This document shows positions 1 through 6,847 of a DNA stretch of 8,901 nucleotides, in pieces (position 1 is the first letter of the stretch; each line of letters opens with the position of its first letter). This stretch comes from an uncultured Candidatus Nemicrothrix sp. (GTDB lineage Bacteria; Actinomycetota; Acidimicrobiia; Acidimicrobiales; Acidimicrobilacustridaceae): positions 1 to 8,901 of the forward strand of contig CAIKHC010000333.1 in the NCBI GenBank assembly GCA_903827085.1. Direction: 5' to 3'. A program made the position numbers and the translations under genes. Under the pieces are notes generated by a model. It saw nothing but the letters and a program-made list of their open reading frames with translations, had not been told where the DNA came from and searched no databases.

Positions 1-917
1 ATCTGTTTGCCTCCGAGTTCGACATCATCAGTTGCAGTCCTGCGGAAGTAGTGCAACGGGGTGAACCAACGAAGAACTTCTTCCACCGCACCTGGGATCA
101 ACGTTGGATCGTTCCGCAGCAGTTGAAGTTGATCCGGGTGATCAAGAAGTGCCCAAAGCCCGCCGGCGAGCATCGACACCGTTGTGTCGTTTCCAGCCGT
201 AATCATCTGTACGAGCAAACTGCCGATATCGGGATCGGTGAGGAATCGACCATCGAATTCTTGGCCGAGAATGACGTCCATGAGATCGCCTTGTGGCTCC
301 ATCTTCCGTCGCTGAGCAGCAAAGGCCATTCCGTACATCGCCATCTGCATCGATGAGTCGGCGCTTCCCGCCTCACTGAGATCGCCATCTGGGTTCAAGT
401 CCGGATCCTGACCACTCGTATTCATCTGCGCGAGCCGATGAAGCCACTCCCAGTCCTTTTCCGGCAGCCCGAAGAGACGTCCGATGACTTGTGTCGGCAA
501 AGGCCCAACAACGTCGTGAACGAACTCGACTTCCCGCATCTCACCAACGCGATCAAAGATCTCTGATGTGATCGCTCTGATCTGATCTGCCATTCCTGCG
601 ATCACGCGTTGCGCGAATTCCGGAGCAATTGGTTTCCGATACGCGATGTGCCGTGGAGGGTCCATCGAAAGCAACATGTCGCGCATACGAGCGAGACGAT
701 CGGGATCAAGATCTTCGAGCACGACCCCTCCTGCTTCACAGGAAAACAGCAATGGGTTGCGGGAGACGTGAACGACATCGGCGTGACGCAGCACCGCCCA
801 GTAACCCGCCTGCCCAGGAATCTCCTGCCAGTGAACTGGATCCTCTCGCCGAAGTCGCTCGAATTCGGCATGTGGTGCACCATCGACATAGGTGTCGGGA
901 CTGTAGAGATCGACCAT
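1..917 (-). CDS. Cytochrome P450, N-terminal part (3' end beyond left edge)
   Basis: Heme-thiolate monooxygenase that would use O2 and electrons from a ferredoxin/reductase pair to hydroxylate a small, probably hydrophobic substrate in the cytoplasm. The reading frame is open from an ATG at 915-917 to the window edge, giving 305 residues of the usual 400-420. Visible landmarks are DPPRH at residues 86-90 (helix C region, heme-propionate contact), the I-helix oxygen-activation motif AGNDTT at 241-246, and the K-helix ExxR inside EEVLR at 279-283, followed by a FRRTATDDVELGG stretch at 291-303. The heme cysteine loop is not in the window. The start is supported by AGGGGGAG at 927-934, nine bases upstream. 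The pattern resembles actinobacterial soluble P450s of the CYP124/125/142 type that attack steroid side chains or terpenoids, but the subfamily is inference. The gene diverges from the LLM oxidoreductase. P450 identity is secure; the substrate is unknown. Confidence 0.95.
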   Translation of the reverse strand, partial: MVDLYSPDTYVDGAPHAEFERLRREDPVHWQEIPGQAGYWAVLRHADVVHVSRNPLLFSCEAGGVVLEDLDPDRLARMRDMLLSMDPPRHIAYRKPIAPEFAQRVIAGMADQIRAITSEIFDRVGEMREVEFVHDVVGPLPTQVIGRLFGLPEKDWEWLHRLAQMNTSGQDPDLNPDGDLSEAGSADSSMQMAMYGMAFAAQRRKMEPQGDLMDVILGQEFDGRFLTDPDIGSLLVQMITAGNDTTVSMLAGGLWALLDHPDQLQLLRNDPTLIPGAVEEVLRWFTPLHYFRRTATDDVELGGKQ

Positions 918-926
918 GGCGCTGCA

Positions 927-934
927 CTCCCCCT
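927..934 (-). promoter_or_regulatory. Ribosome binding site of the P450 gene
   Basis: On the minus strand this reads AGGGGGAG, nine bases before the ATG at 915-917. It fixes the start of the P450 and argues against the longer antisense and alternative-frame readings that cross this region. Confidence 0.7.
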
Positions 935-986
935 GACACCCCCCGGCGTCATGAACCCCCTGAGTCTTGCCGAAGTACTCTGCGCC

Positions 987-1009
987 GTGCCGGAACCACC
1001 GACCGGCAC
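987..1009. repeat. Perfect 7-bp inverted repeat in the divergent P450/LLM intergenic region
   Basis: GTGCCGG at 987-993 and its exact reverse complement CCGGCAC at 1003-1009 are separated by nine bases. The repeat lies between two divergently transcribed genes, 28 bases upstream of the LLM start and 70 upstream of the P450 start. It could be an operator for a dimeric regulator acting on both genes, or a hairpin in the 5' leader of the LLM transcript. The arms are GC-rich and short, so chance is possible. No clear -35/-10 pair is visible in the 120-base gap, and no T-run follows that would suggest a terminator. Confidence 0.35.
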
Positions 1010-1027
1010 CTCATGGACAGAGACGAC

Positions 1028-1031
1028 AGGA
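1028..1031 (+). promoter_or_regulatory. Ribosome binding site deciding the LLM start
   Basis: AGGA, six bases before the ATG at 1038-1040. The frame stays open upstream to an ATG at 609, but those codons lie antisense to the P450 and do not read as LLM sequence. This site and the onset of family-like sequence (MDIAMTMPT) place the start at 1038. Confidence 0.55.
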
Positions 1032-1037
1032 TCAACA

Positions 1038-1919
1038 ATGGACATCGCAATGACCATGCCAACGATGGTTGCTCACAACCGCACCGACACATTGTCTTGG
1101 TGCCGAGCAATCGATGAGGGCCCGTGGTCAAGTCTGGCGGTGCCCGAGCGCGTCACCTATCCAAGCCATTCTTGGGTGGTAGAGCTGTCCGCTGCAGCGG
1201 CCCTCACTGAACGGGTGCGACTCTGGACCACGATCATTGTTCTCCCCGCTCACGATGCTGTCGACGTCGCGAAGCAACTCTCCTCTGTCGATCAGCTCTC
1301 GAATGGTCGCCTCACCGTCGGCATCGGGGTTGGTGGTCGCGAACACGACTACAAGGCGATTTCGGGTTCCTACGAGCGTCGTTGGTCTCGGATGGACGAG
1401 CAGGTTGAAACGATGCGCCGCATCTGGAACGGCGAGCCTCCGTTCGAGGGTGCCGATCCTGTCGGCCCACCTCCTGTTCAAGCCGGTGGTCCGCCATTCA
1501 TTGCTGGAGCAATGGGACCAAAAGCAATCGCCCGAGCCGCCAAATGGGCAAACGGAGTCGATGACGGTTCGACCGTATTTGGCATTGATCCCGCTGCCAC
1601 CGACGCTGCGTTCTCTCGCATCCGAGATATCTGGGCGGCTGAGGGACGAAGCGATGCGCCGCACATCTCGGCCAGTCTTTGGTACGCCCTCGGCGACGGG
1701 GCCCAGGATCGCCTGTATGACTACGGCTACTCCTACATGAAGATTTTCGGCGAAGAGGTTGGAACCATGATGGCCTCGATGCTCGCAACATCAACACCTG
1801 AATCACTGCGCGATGCAGTCACAACATTGGAGTCCCTCGGATGCGACGAACTCTTCCTTGTTCCCACCACTGCAGATGTCAATGAGCTTGATCGCACACG
1901 CGACGCACTCGGAATCTGA
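1038..1919 (+). CDS. LLM-class F420/flavin-dependent oxidoreductase
   Basis: A 293-residue luciferase-like TIM-barrel oxidoreductase. Actinobacterial members usually bind coenzyme F420, sometimes FMN, and move hydride to or from carbonyl, alcohol or unsaturated groups. Visible family features are the N-terminal strand IAMTMPT, the LTERVRLWTTIIVLPAHDAV segment at residues 57-75 (a typical strand 3 and its following loop), and the core LSNGRLTVGIGVGGREHDY at 87-105. These are followed by the RMDEQVETMRRIW helix at 118-130 and PPFIAGAMGPKAIARAA at 152-168. Its length is normal for the family (about 280-330). The start was set at 1038, not at an upstream in-frame ATG at 609, because of the AGGA site at 1028-1031 and because the extra region is antisense to the P450. 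The aldo/keto reductase follows after 12 bases, so the two are probably co-transcribed. The cofactor choice (F420 or FMN) and substrate cannot be read from the sequence. Confidence 0.93.
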   Translation: MDIAMTMPTMVAHNRTDTLSWCRAIDEGPWSSLAVPERVTYPSHSWVVELSAAAALTERVRLWTTIIVLPAHDAVDVAKQLSSVDQLSNGRLTVGIGVGGREHDYKAISGSYERRWSRMDEQVETMRRIWNGEPPFEGADPVGPPPVQAGGPPFIAGAMGPKAIARAAKWANGVDDGSTVFGIDPAATDAAFSRIRDIWAAEGRSDAPHISASLWYALGDGAQDRLYDYGYSYMKIFGEEVGTMMASMLATSTPESLRDAVTTLESLGCDELFLVPTTADVNELDRTRDALGI

Positions 1920-1931
1920 ACGGAGATTGAC

Positions 1932-2873
1932 ATGACTGACATGACCTATCGCCATCTCGGTGACAGTGGCCTCATGGTCTCAACCGTTGGGCTTGGCTGC
2001 AACAACTTCGGCATGCGCATTGACGCCTCAGCCACCGAACGCGTTGTCAGTGCCGCCCTCGACCACGGCATCACCATGTTCGATACCTCCGACTCCTATG
2101 GCGATTCCGAAATTTTTCTCAGTAAGGCTCTTGGATCTCGACGCAGTGAAATTGTGCTCGCCACCAAATTCGGAAGCGATCTACGCGGTGCGAATGGTCC
2201 CGACTGGGGTGCACGAGGTTCGCGTCGCTACATCCGCAAAGCCGTTGAACGCTCACTCTCGCGTCTCGGAACCGACTACATCGACCTCTACCAACTTCAC
2301 ATGCCTGATCCTTCAACACCGATCGAAGAAACCCTGAGTGCGCTCAGCGACCTCGTACACGAAGGCAAAGTTCGCTACATCGGTACTTCGAATTTTTCAG
2401 GATGGCAGATCGCCGACGCCGACTGGATCGCCCGAACTACTGGTTCTGTTCGATTCATCAGCGCCCAGAACCACTACAACCTCATCGAACGAGGGGCTGA
2501 GACTGATGTGCTTCCAGCCTGCGAGCGCTTCGGGCTCGGCCAACTCCCCTATTTCCCTCTCGCGAGCGGCCTCCTCACCGGCAAGTATCAGCGAGGAGTC
2601 GCTGCTCCGGCCGATGGACGCATTGCGGCCTGGCACATGGACTCGATGCTTTCCGACGCAAACTTCGACAAGGTCGACGCGCTATCGACTTTCGCAGACG
2701 AGCGGGGGCTCAGTCTTCTGCAGGTCGCTCTGGGCGGTCTCGCCTCACGTCCAGCGATCGCATCCGTCATCGCCGGTGCGACGAGTCCCGAACAGGTCGC
2801 AGCAAACGTTGAAGCCGGGCTGTGGACACCGACCGAAGACGATCGTGCTGCGCTCGACCTCGCCTTGAGCTAA
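1932..2873 (+). CDS. Aldo/keto reductase
   Basis: A 313-residue NAD(P)H-dependent TIM-barrel oxidoreductase that interconverts aldehydes or ketones with alcohols. The catalytic tetrad is intact: Asp51 in MFDTSDSYG, Tyr56, Lys79 in LATKF, and His123 in YQLHMPD. The family signature around residues 141-157 (VHEGKVRYIGTSNFSGWQI) is clear, as is the cofactor-binding PLASGLLTGKY stretch at 209-219. The C-terminal SVIAGATSPEQVAANVEA at 278-295 is the usual phosphate-binding end of such enzymes, so the protein is complete and of standard length. It most resembles the actinobacterial AKR group related to potassium-channel beta subunits and YghZ-like reductases. GGAG at 1922-1925, six bases upstream, supports this ATG over the in-frame ATG at 1941. 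It follows the LLM gene by 12 bases and ends 4 bases short of the convergent VOC gene. Confidence 0.95.
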   Translation: MTDMTYRHLGDSGLMVSTVGLGCNNFGMRIDASATERVVSAALDHGITMFDTSDSYGDSEIFLSKALGSRRSEIVLATKFGSDLRGANGPDWGARGSRRYIRKAVERSLSRLGTDYIDLYQLHMPDPSTPIEETLSALSDLVHEGKVRYIGTSNFSGWQIADADWIARTTGSVRFISAQNHYNLIERGAETDVLPACERFGLGQLPYFPLASGLLTGKYQRGVAAPADGRIAAWHMDSMLSDANFDKVDALSTFADERGLSLLQVALGGLASRPAIASVIAGATSPEQVAANVEAGLWTPTEDDRAALDLALS

Positions 2874-2877
2874 CCAA

Positions 2878-3279
2878 TCAAGCAAGCGGGCCGACGTCGG
2901 TAAGTTCAATGACGTTTCCGCTCGGGTCGAGAACAAAAATTGCACGCACAGGCGCGCCGAAGTCATAACGCTCTGAAGGTTCCGACAGGAATGGAACAGC
3001 GTTGCTCTTCAACAGAGCAACTGTTTCGTCCCACCGTTCGTTCTCGACGTGGAGAGCGAAATGAGGAAAGCCGGGACCAGGAATCGGCATCGTTTCGCTT
3101 TCCAAGAAGTGGAGTTGCAGATTTCCAACGCGTAGCCACATGCCCGGGACACCGAAGTCTGGGCGTGGGAGTTCCTCGAACCCAAACAACCCGCAATAGA
3201 ACGCCCGAGCAGCGCCGAGATCAGTGCACACGATTGCAATATGCGAATAACCGCTAACGATCGGTTCTGTAGATGCCAT
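2878..3279 (-). CDS. VOC (glyoxalase/dioxygenase fold) family protein
   Basis: A 133-residue single-domain protein of the vicinal oxygen chelate superfamily, built of paired beta-alpha-beta-beta-beta modules that hold a divalent metal. The first module starts at SHIAIVCTDLGAARAFYCGLFGFE (residues 12-35) and the second at PHFALHVEN (72-80), ending DPSGNVIELTDV (118-129). Likely metal ligands are His13, His73 (or His77) and Glu125, at the places used by glyoxalase I, methylmalonyl-CoA epimerase and extradiol dioxygenases, so it is probably an active metalloenzyme. The reaction is not readable: lyase, epimerase and dioxygenase are all possible, and an epimerase acting on an acyl-CoA would suit the upstream CoA transferase. 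Its ATG overlaps the CoA transferase stop by one base (TGATG), which suggests translational coupling. It is the last gene of the minus-strand unit. Confidence 0.92.
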   Translation of the reverse strand: MASTEPIVSGYSHIAIVCTDLGAARAFYCGLFGFEELPRPDFGVPGMWLRVGNLQLHFLESETMPIPGPGFPHFALHVENERWDETVALLKSNAVPFLSEPSERYDFGAPVRAIFVLDPSGNVIELTDVGPLA

Positions 3280-4466
3280 CAGAAAACGATTCCGTCCCGT
3301 CGGAGGTCTTCGATTGAATCGGCTCGGCCCAACTCGGTGAGTATCTCGTCGGTCTGCTGGCCAAGCATTGGAGAAACGGTTTGCAGCGTTGCAGGCGTTC
3401 CCAAGAATTGTGCAGGATGTCGAGGTTGCCGAACCCTCCCGGCAACAGGGTGAACGAATTCTTCGAACAGCCCGATCGCAATCGCGTGAGGATCATTGGG
3501 GAGGTCTTGCGGAGCTACGACGAGAGCGAAAGGAACATTCGATGCTTCCATACGCTCAGAGATTTCGGCGCACGTGAAATGCCTAGCGACCTCGTGACAC
3601 TTCGACATGATCTCGCCGGAGAGTTCGGGGTGCTTTCTACGTTCACCAATCGTTGCGACTCGGGGGTCGTTGTGTCCATCCACGCCGAGCGCCTCGCACA
3701 TTCCGTGAAAATCAGCATCGGAGGTTGGGGTTGCGATTCCAAAGCCGTCGATGAAACGAAAGGGTTTCGAACCTTGAACAAAACTCGAGTTCATGGAGCC
3801 GTCGGAATCCAGCATCATTTCGTTGCCTGCTGCATCGGCCCACAGAAACGAGACCACCGAGTCGGCCATCGAAAGTTCAACATGTTGGCCACCCATTCCG
3901 CGCTCACGAGCAAACAGCGCTGCGGTAATTGCTTGCACGGCATACATTGCGGTGATCTTGTCGGCAGCGGTTTGGCGGAGGAACACCGGTGTGCCATCTT
4001 CGGGATCAGATTGGTTCGATCCAAGACCGGCATACGCCTGGATCACGGTGTCGTACGCACCTCTCTGTGCATACGGACCAGTCTGACCAAATCCGGACAA
4101 CGAGATGTACACAAGATCCTCGCGACCCGCCGATAAATCCTTCCAACCGATTCCGAGTCGATCAGCGACTCCAGGACGCATGTTCTGAATAACGACATCG
4201 CTTCGTGCGGCCAGTTCCCGAACGATGGCGAGCCCCTCGGGAGTCGCAATATCGAGAGCGATCGACCGCTTACCCCGATTGCAAGATTGAAAAAGTGCCG
4301 AGACACCATTGACGGCAACACCGACCCATCGGGCGAGATCCCCAAGGCCAGGGCGCTCGACCTTGATGACATCGGCTCCTTGGTCAGCGAGCAGGGCTGC
4401 GGGATAGGGCCCGGTGAGCGCCGTCGATATATCGAGAATCCGAATTCCGTCTAATGCGCCTGCCAT
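3279..4466 (-). CDS. CaiB/BaiF family (class III) CoA transferase
   Basis: A complete 395-residue formyl-CoA transferase-type protein that moves CoA between a carboxylic acid and an acyl-CoA through a mixed anhydride on an aspartate. The N-terminal GIRILDISTALTGPYPAALLADQGADVIKVE pattern (residues 7-37) is the hallmark of the family, followed by NRGKRSIALDI at 63-73 and YISLSGFGQTGPYA at 120-133. The expected catalytic aspartate is Asp169 in RQTAADKITAMYAVQAI, matching the position of Asp169 in oxalobacter formyl-CoA transferase. The family-typical GQHVELSMADSVVSFLW follows at 193-209. A GGGGGGA site at 4470-4476 lies just before the ATG. It sits 21 bases downstream of the permease gene and overlaps the VOC gene by one base, so it belongs to the same unit. 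It may activate an acid for beta-oxidation-like breakdown; alpha-methylacyl-CoA racemase, a related fold, is less likely but not excluded. Confidence 0.94.
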   Translation of the reverse strand: MAGALDGIRILDISTALTGPYPAALLADQGADVIKVERPGLGDLARWVGVAVNGVSALFQSCNRGKRSIALDIATPEGLAIVRELAARSDVVIQNMRPGVADRLGIGWKDLSAGREDLVYISLSGFGQTGPYAQRGAYDTVIQAYAGLGSNQSDPEDGTPVFLRQTAADKITAMYAVQAITAALFARERGMGGQHVELSMADSVVSFLWADAAGNEMMLDSDGSMNSSFVQGSKPFRFIDGFGIATPTSDADFHGMCEALGVDGHNDPRVATIGERRKHPELSGEIMSKCHEVARHFTCAEISERMEASNVPFALVVAPQDLPNDPHAIAIGLFEEFVHPVAGRVRQPRHPAQFLGTPATLQTVSPMLGQQTDEILTELGRADSIEDLRRDGIVF

Positions 4467-4487
4467 GGTTCCCCCCGGAAGTGTTGG

Positions 4488-5306
4488 TCAGCCAACTCGA
4501 CGGTATCGCCATACCGCGAGTGGGACGAATACCACCAGGAAGATCGCGGACCAGATGAGGGTCAGAACAACCCAGTGAGCGGTGTCGGCACCCGGGCCAC
4601 CCTGCATCAGACCTCTGGTGGCGTTCACCGCGATGCTGACCGGCTGGTGTTCAGCAAACCACTGCAACCACGGTGGCATTGACTCTGCTGGAACGAATGC
4701 CGTCGACGCGAACGTCAAGGGGAACAGGATTGGGAACGCCATGAGTCCAGCGGTTTCACTGTTCGACGCCGAGAGACCAATAAAGGCGAACACCCATGAG
4801 AAACAAAATGCGAACAGAATAAGTAAGGCGAATGCGACGAGATACAAGCCAAAAGATGTTCCGATACGGAATCCGACCGCAAAACCTACGAGCGTGATGA
4901 GGATCATTACGAAAACGTTTCTGACCGCGTCGGAAATTGTTCGACCGAATAACACGGCTGATCTGGCCATCGGCAGCGAACGGAAACGTTCAATGAGTCC
5001 CTTTTGAAGATCCTCTGCCAACCCGACACTCGTGCTGACACATCCGAAAAGAAGCGACTGCACGAAAATACCGGGCATCAGGTAGTCGACATAACTCATC
5101 CCAGGTGTCGCAATAGCACCGCCAAAGACATAGCGGAACAGCAGTACGAACATGATCGGCTGAACACTTGAGAAGAACAGCTGGTCCGGGATTCGAACGT
5201 ACGAAACCAAATTCCGTTCGGTAACGACGACGCAATCGTTGATTGATCGGCGCAATTTTGAGCGCTTCACCGGAGTAGCGGCTTGTGGCAACACGGTGCT
5301 GGTCAC
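4488..5306 (-). CDS. ABC-2 type exporter permease, DrrB-like
   Basis: A 272-residue integral membrane subunit of a two-gene ABC exporter. Six hydrophobic segments are visible at about residues 44-62, 74-96, 130-148, 154-177, 188-206 and 246-264, the standard ABC-2 topology. The cytoplasmic coupling region GLIERFRSLPMARSAVLFGR (103-122) and the FPLTFASTAFVPAESMPPWLQ segment (195-215) match daunorubicin-resistance type permeases. The start is GTG at 5304-5306, not ATG. It has GAGGA six bases upstream (5313-5317), and it overlaps the ATPase stop by four bases (GTGA), so the two are probably translated together in equal amounts. The basic N-terminus ahead of the first membrane segment should be cytoplasmic. 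The exported compound is unknown; a drug, lipid or toxic intermediate would all suit the family. Confidence 0.94.
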   Translation of the reverse strand: MTSTVLPQAATPVKRSKLRRSINDCVVVTERNLVSYVRIPDQLFFSSVQPIMFVLLFRYVFGGAIATPGMSYVDYLMPGIFVQSLLFGCVSTSVGLAEDLQKGLIERFRSLPMARSAVLFGRTISDAVRNVFVMILITLVGFAVGFRIGTSFGLYLVAFALLILFAFCFSWVFAFIGLSASNSETAGLMAFPILFPLTFASTAFVPAESMPPWLQWFAEHQPVSIAVNATRGLMQGGPGADTAHWVVLTLIWSAIFLVVFVPLAVWRYRRVG

Positions 5307-6259
5307 TGTTGATCCTCGTCGAGTTCTGCGCGACGACCAGTAAGACTCAAGAAAACGTCGTCAAGACTTGGCTCTCGCAGTGTCATTGACGTTGGGGCCA
5401 AGCCAGCTTCGTCGAGTTTGCGTAATGCCAGCATCACTTGCGACGGCCCAGTATCGATCGGCAGCTCAAGAATCGTGCCATCGATCACCGGGGGAGCTGG
5501 CCAATTGCCCACAAAGAGTTGTGATGCAGAAAGCGCAGTGCCTGTGTCGGGGAATCCAAGATCAAGAACGGTCTCGCCGAGTGTCGATTTCAATGTGGCG
5601 GGCGTACCTTCAGCGATGACTGCACCACGATCCACGACGACGATGTTGTCGGCAAGCCGATCAGCCTCTTCGAGATACTGCGTTGTGAGAAGCACCGTCG
5701 TTCCGTTTTCGACGAGGTCCTCTACGACCTGCCACACCGCGGTTCGACTATTCGGATCTAAACCAGTGGTCGGCTCGTCGAGGAAAAGCACCGGCGGACG
5801 CACGACAAGAGCGGCAGCAATATCAAGACGACGTCGCATTCCGCCCGAATAGGTTTTCGACGGACGGTTCGCTGCTTCGGTGAGGTTGAAGTGCTCAAGC
5901 AACTCGTCGGCGACGCGTAAAGCGTCCTTGCGTGAAAGTTGAAAAAGCTGCCCAACCATTCGCAAGTTCTCGCGTCCAGTGAGATTTGCGTCGACCGCCG
6001 CATACTGCCCAGCGAGTCCAATACTTGACCGAACTTTGTTCGCATCCTTCACAACGTCGAGACCGTTGACTCGGGCCCAACCCGAATCCGGAATGAGCGT
6101 TGTTGTCAAAACTCGAACAGTGGTTGTCTTTCCGGCACCGTTCGGACCAAGGAGACCGAGCACTGTCCCCTCTTCAACAGAGAATCCAACGCCGTTAAGC
6201 GCCAGGAACTCGCCACCAAAGGTTTTTGTGAGGCCCTCGGCCTCGATCGCTGATGTCAT
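5303..6259 (-). CDS. ABC exporter ATP-binding protein, DrrA-like
   Basis: A 318-residue nucleotide-binding subunit that powers the adjacent permease. All core motifs are present: Walker A GPNGAGKT at residues 38-45, Q-loop Gln85 in GLAGQYAAVD, signature YSGGM at 137-141, Walker B VLFLDEP at 157-163 and D-loop GLDP at 166-169. The switch position carries Gln194 (LLTTQYLEEAD) where most ABC ATPases have His; this Gln is common in the DrrA group. The extra C-terminal domain (about 220-318) ends with REPSLDDVFLSLTGR at 295-309, a DrrA-type hallmark. The ATG is at 6257-6259 with GAGG only two bases upstream, a short spacing. The gene overlaps the permease by four bases and lies 68 bases after the SnoaL-like gene. 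Identity as a drug-type exporter ATPase is firm; the substrate is not known. Confidence 0.95.
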   Translation of the reverse strand: MTSAIEAEGLTKTFGGEFLALNGVGFSVEEGTVLGLLGPNGAGKTTTVRVLTTTLIPDSGWARVNGLDVVKDANKVRSSIGLAGQYAAVDANLTGRENLRMVGQLFQLSRKDALRVADELLEHFNLTEAANRPSKTYSGGMRRRLDIAAALVVRPPVLFLDEPTTGLDPNSRTAVWQVVEDLVENGTTVLLTTQYLEEADRLADNIVVVDRGAVIAEGTPATLKSTLGETVLDLGFPDTGTALSASQLFVGNWPAPPVIDGTILELPIDTGPSQVMLALRKLDEAGLAPTSMTLREPSLDDVFLSLTGRRAELDEDQQ

Positions 6260-6327
6260 TGCCTCATCACGATCACTGACCCTATCGAAAAGGTTAAGGA
6301 CTCAAGTATTCGACCGCACGTGTGTGG
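6260..6327 (-). other. 68-base spacer between the SnoaL-like and ABC ATPase genes
   Basis: The only sizeable gap inside the minus-strand unit. It holds no convincing terminator hairpin and only poor matches to a -35/-10 promoter (TTGAGT followed by GATAGG on the minus strand, with too short a spacing). A separate promoter for the exporter genes here is possible but not shown. Confidence 0.25.
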
Positions 6328-6753
6328 TCACCCGAAGGTGACCTCTCGTCTCGCCATCTTCCAACCGTCTGACGTGCGCTGAAGCGTGTCGTGATAGTGA
6401 CCTACGAGCGTCACTCGCGGGGCAATGTTGGTCTCGACGTAATACACCCAATACGAATCAGCCACAGCTTCGTCGTCACCGGTGAACTCGACCGCAGTAG
6501 AGGCCACAACGTGGCGAGAATTGCTTCCCGGCCCAACATTGCCTTCAGCCCGTCGCGCCAAACTTCCTTCGAGAATGTCCGCTCGACCATGTCGCGGCGC
6601 ATTTGGCATCAACCAGTCGGCATCCTCGGTGAAGAGATCAGCATATTGCTCACACGAGCCAAGCCCGTCGGCGTACTGCGCCAAACGAACGATCACATTG
6701 CGGACCGCCCACTCATCTGCGGCCTGTTCTCCAGGACTACGAGTTGAACCCAT
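6328..6753 (-). CDS. SnoaL-like / nuclear transport factor 2 fold protein
   Basis: A 141-residue cone-shaped alpha+beta barrel protein of the SnoaL_4 type, the group that also covers LinA-like dehydratases, scytalone dehydratase and small subunits of ring-hydroxylating dioxygenases. The N-terminal helix pair and acidic turn (VRLAQYADGLGSCEQYADLFTEDADWLM, residues 22-49) and the first strand with RHG at 54-56 are typical. So are SRHVVASTAVEF at 79-90, SYWVYY at 100-105 and GHYHDTLQRTSDGWKMARREV at 118-138. Asp29, His81 and Arg136 sit where LinA-type enzymes place their Asp-His dyad and arginine, so a dehydratase or isomerase activity is plausible, but this is an alignment by eye. A strong GAGGGGGAG site lies at 6756-6764. 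It opens the minus-strand unit and diverges from the second LLM gene. Confidence 0.88.
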   Translation of the reverse strand: MGSTRSPGEQAADEWAVRNVIVRLAQYADGLGSCEQYADLFTEDADWLMPNAPRHGRADILEGSLARRAEGNVGPGSNSRHVVASTAVEFTGDDEAVADSYWVYYVETNIAPRVTLVGHYHDTLQRTSDGWKMARREVTFG

Positions 6754-6847
6754 GACTCCCCCTCATTGACGTCTTCAAATCATCGCATTCCCTGACCCGC
6801 TTGGGGACACTTCCCGTCCATCACCATCGACGTGGGATGATGGAGAC
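6754..6847. promoter_or_regulatory. Divergent intergenic region between the SnoaL-like and LLM genes
   Basis: This 94-base gap must carry the promoter of the LLM unit and probably that of the SnoaL-led unit. On the left it contains the SnoaL-like ribosome site (6756-6764). On the right it holds a weak inverted repeat, CCATCA at 6818-6823 and TGATGG at 6838-6843, which overlaps the LLM ribosome binding region. No good paired -35/-10 elements stand out on either strand, which is common for actinobacterial promoters. Confidence 0.45.

Noticed and set aside
609..1037. In-frame open extension upstream of the first LLM gene, giving a 436-residue reading
   Set aside because: It is antisense to the P450 5' end, its residues do not resemble LLM sequence, and a ribosome site plus family-like N-terminus mark the start at 1038.
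602..1057. Minus-strand open frame of 151 codons overlapping the P450 start
   Set aside because: It is an alternative frame over the P450 gene with no recognisable domain; the P450 frame has clear motifs and a ribosome site.
2338..2868. Plus-strand open frame of 176 codons inside the aldo/keto reductase
   Set aside because: Same-strand alternative frame over a complete enzyme with an intact catalytic tetrad; the Ser/Thr/Pro-rich translation looks like frame-shifted coding sequence.
2864..2882. CTTGA/TCAAG repeat at the convergent gene ends, considered as a bidirectional terminator
   Set aside because: The stem is only 5 bp, AT-rich, and has no T-run on either side.
2891..2900. 10-bp perfect palindrome CCGACGTCGG
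   Set aside because: It lies inside the VOC coding sequence near its C-terminus, is not followed by a T-run, and is easily expected by chance in GC-rich coding DNA.
3381..4136. Plus-strand open frame of 251 codons inside the CoA transferase gene
   Set aside because: It is antisense to a complete, motif-bearing CoA transferase. The composition is typical of a shadow frame, and no domain is visible.
3279..6753. Antibiotic biosynthesis cluster suggested by DrrAB-like and SnoaL-like genes
   Set aside because: No polyketide or peptide synthase, glycosyltransferase or cyclase is present; the surrounding CoA transferase, LLM and aldo/keto reductase genes fit catabolism better, though a larger cluster outside the window cannot be excluded.
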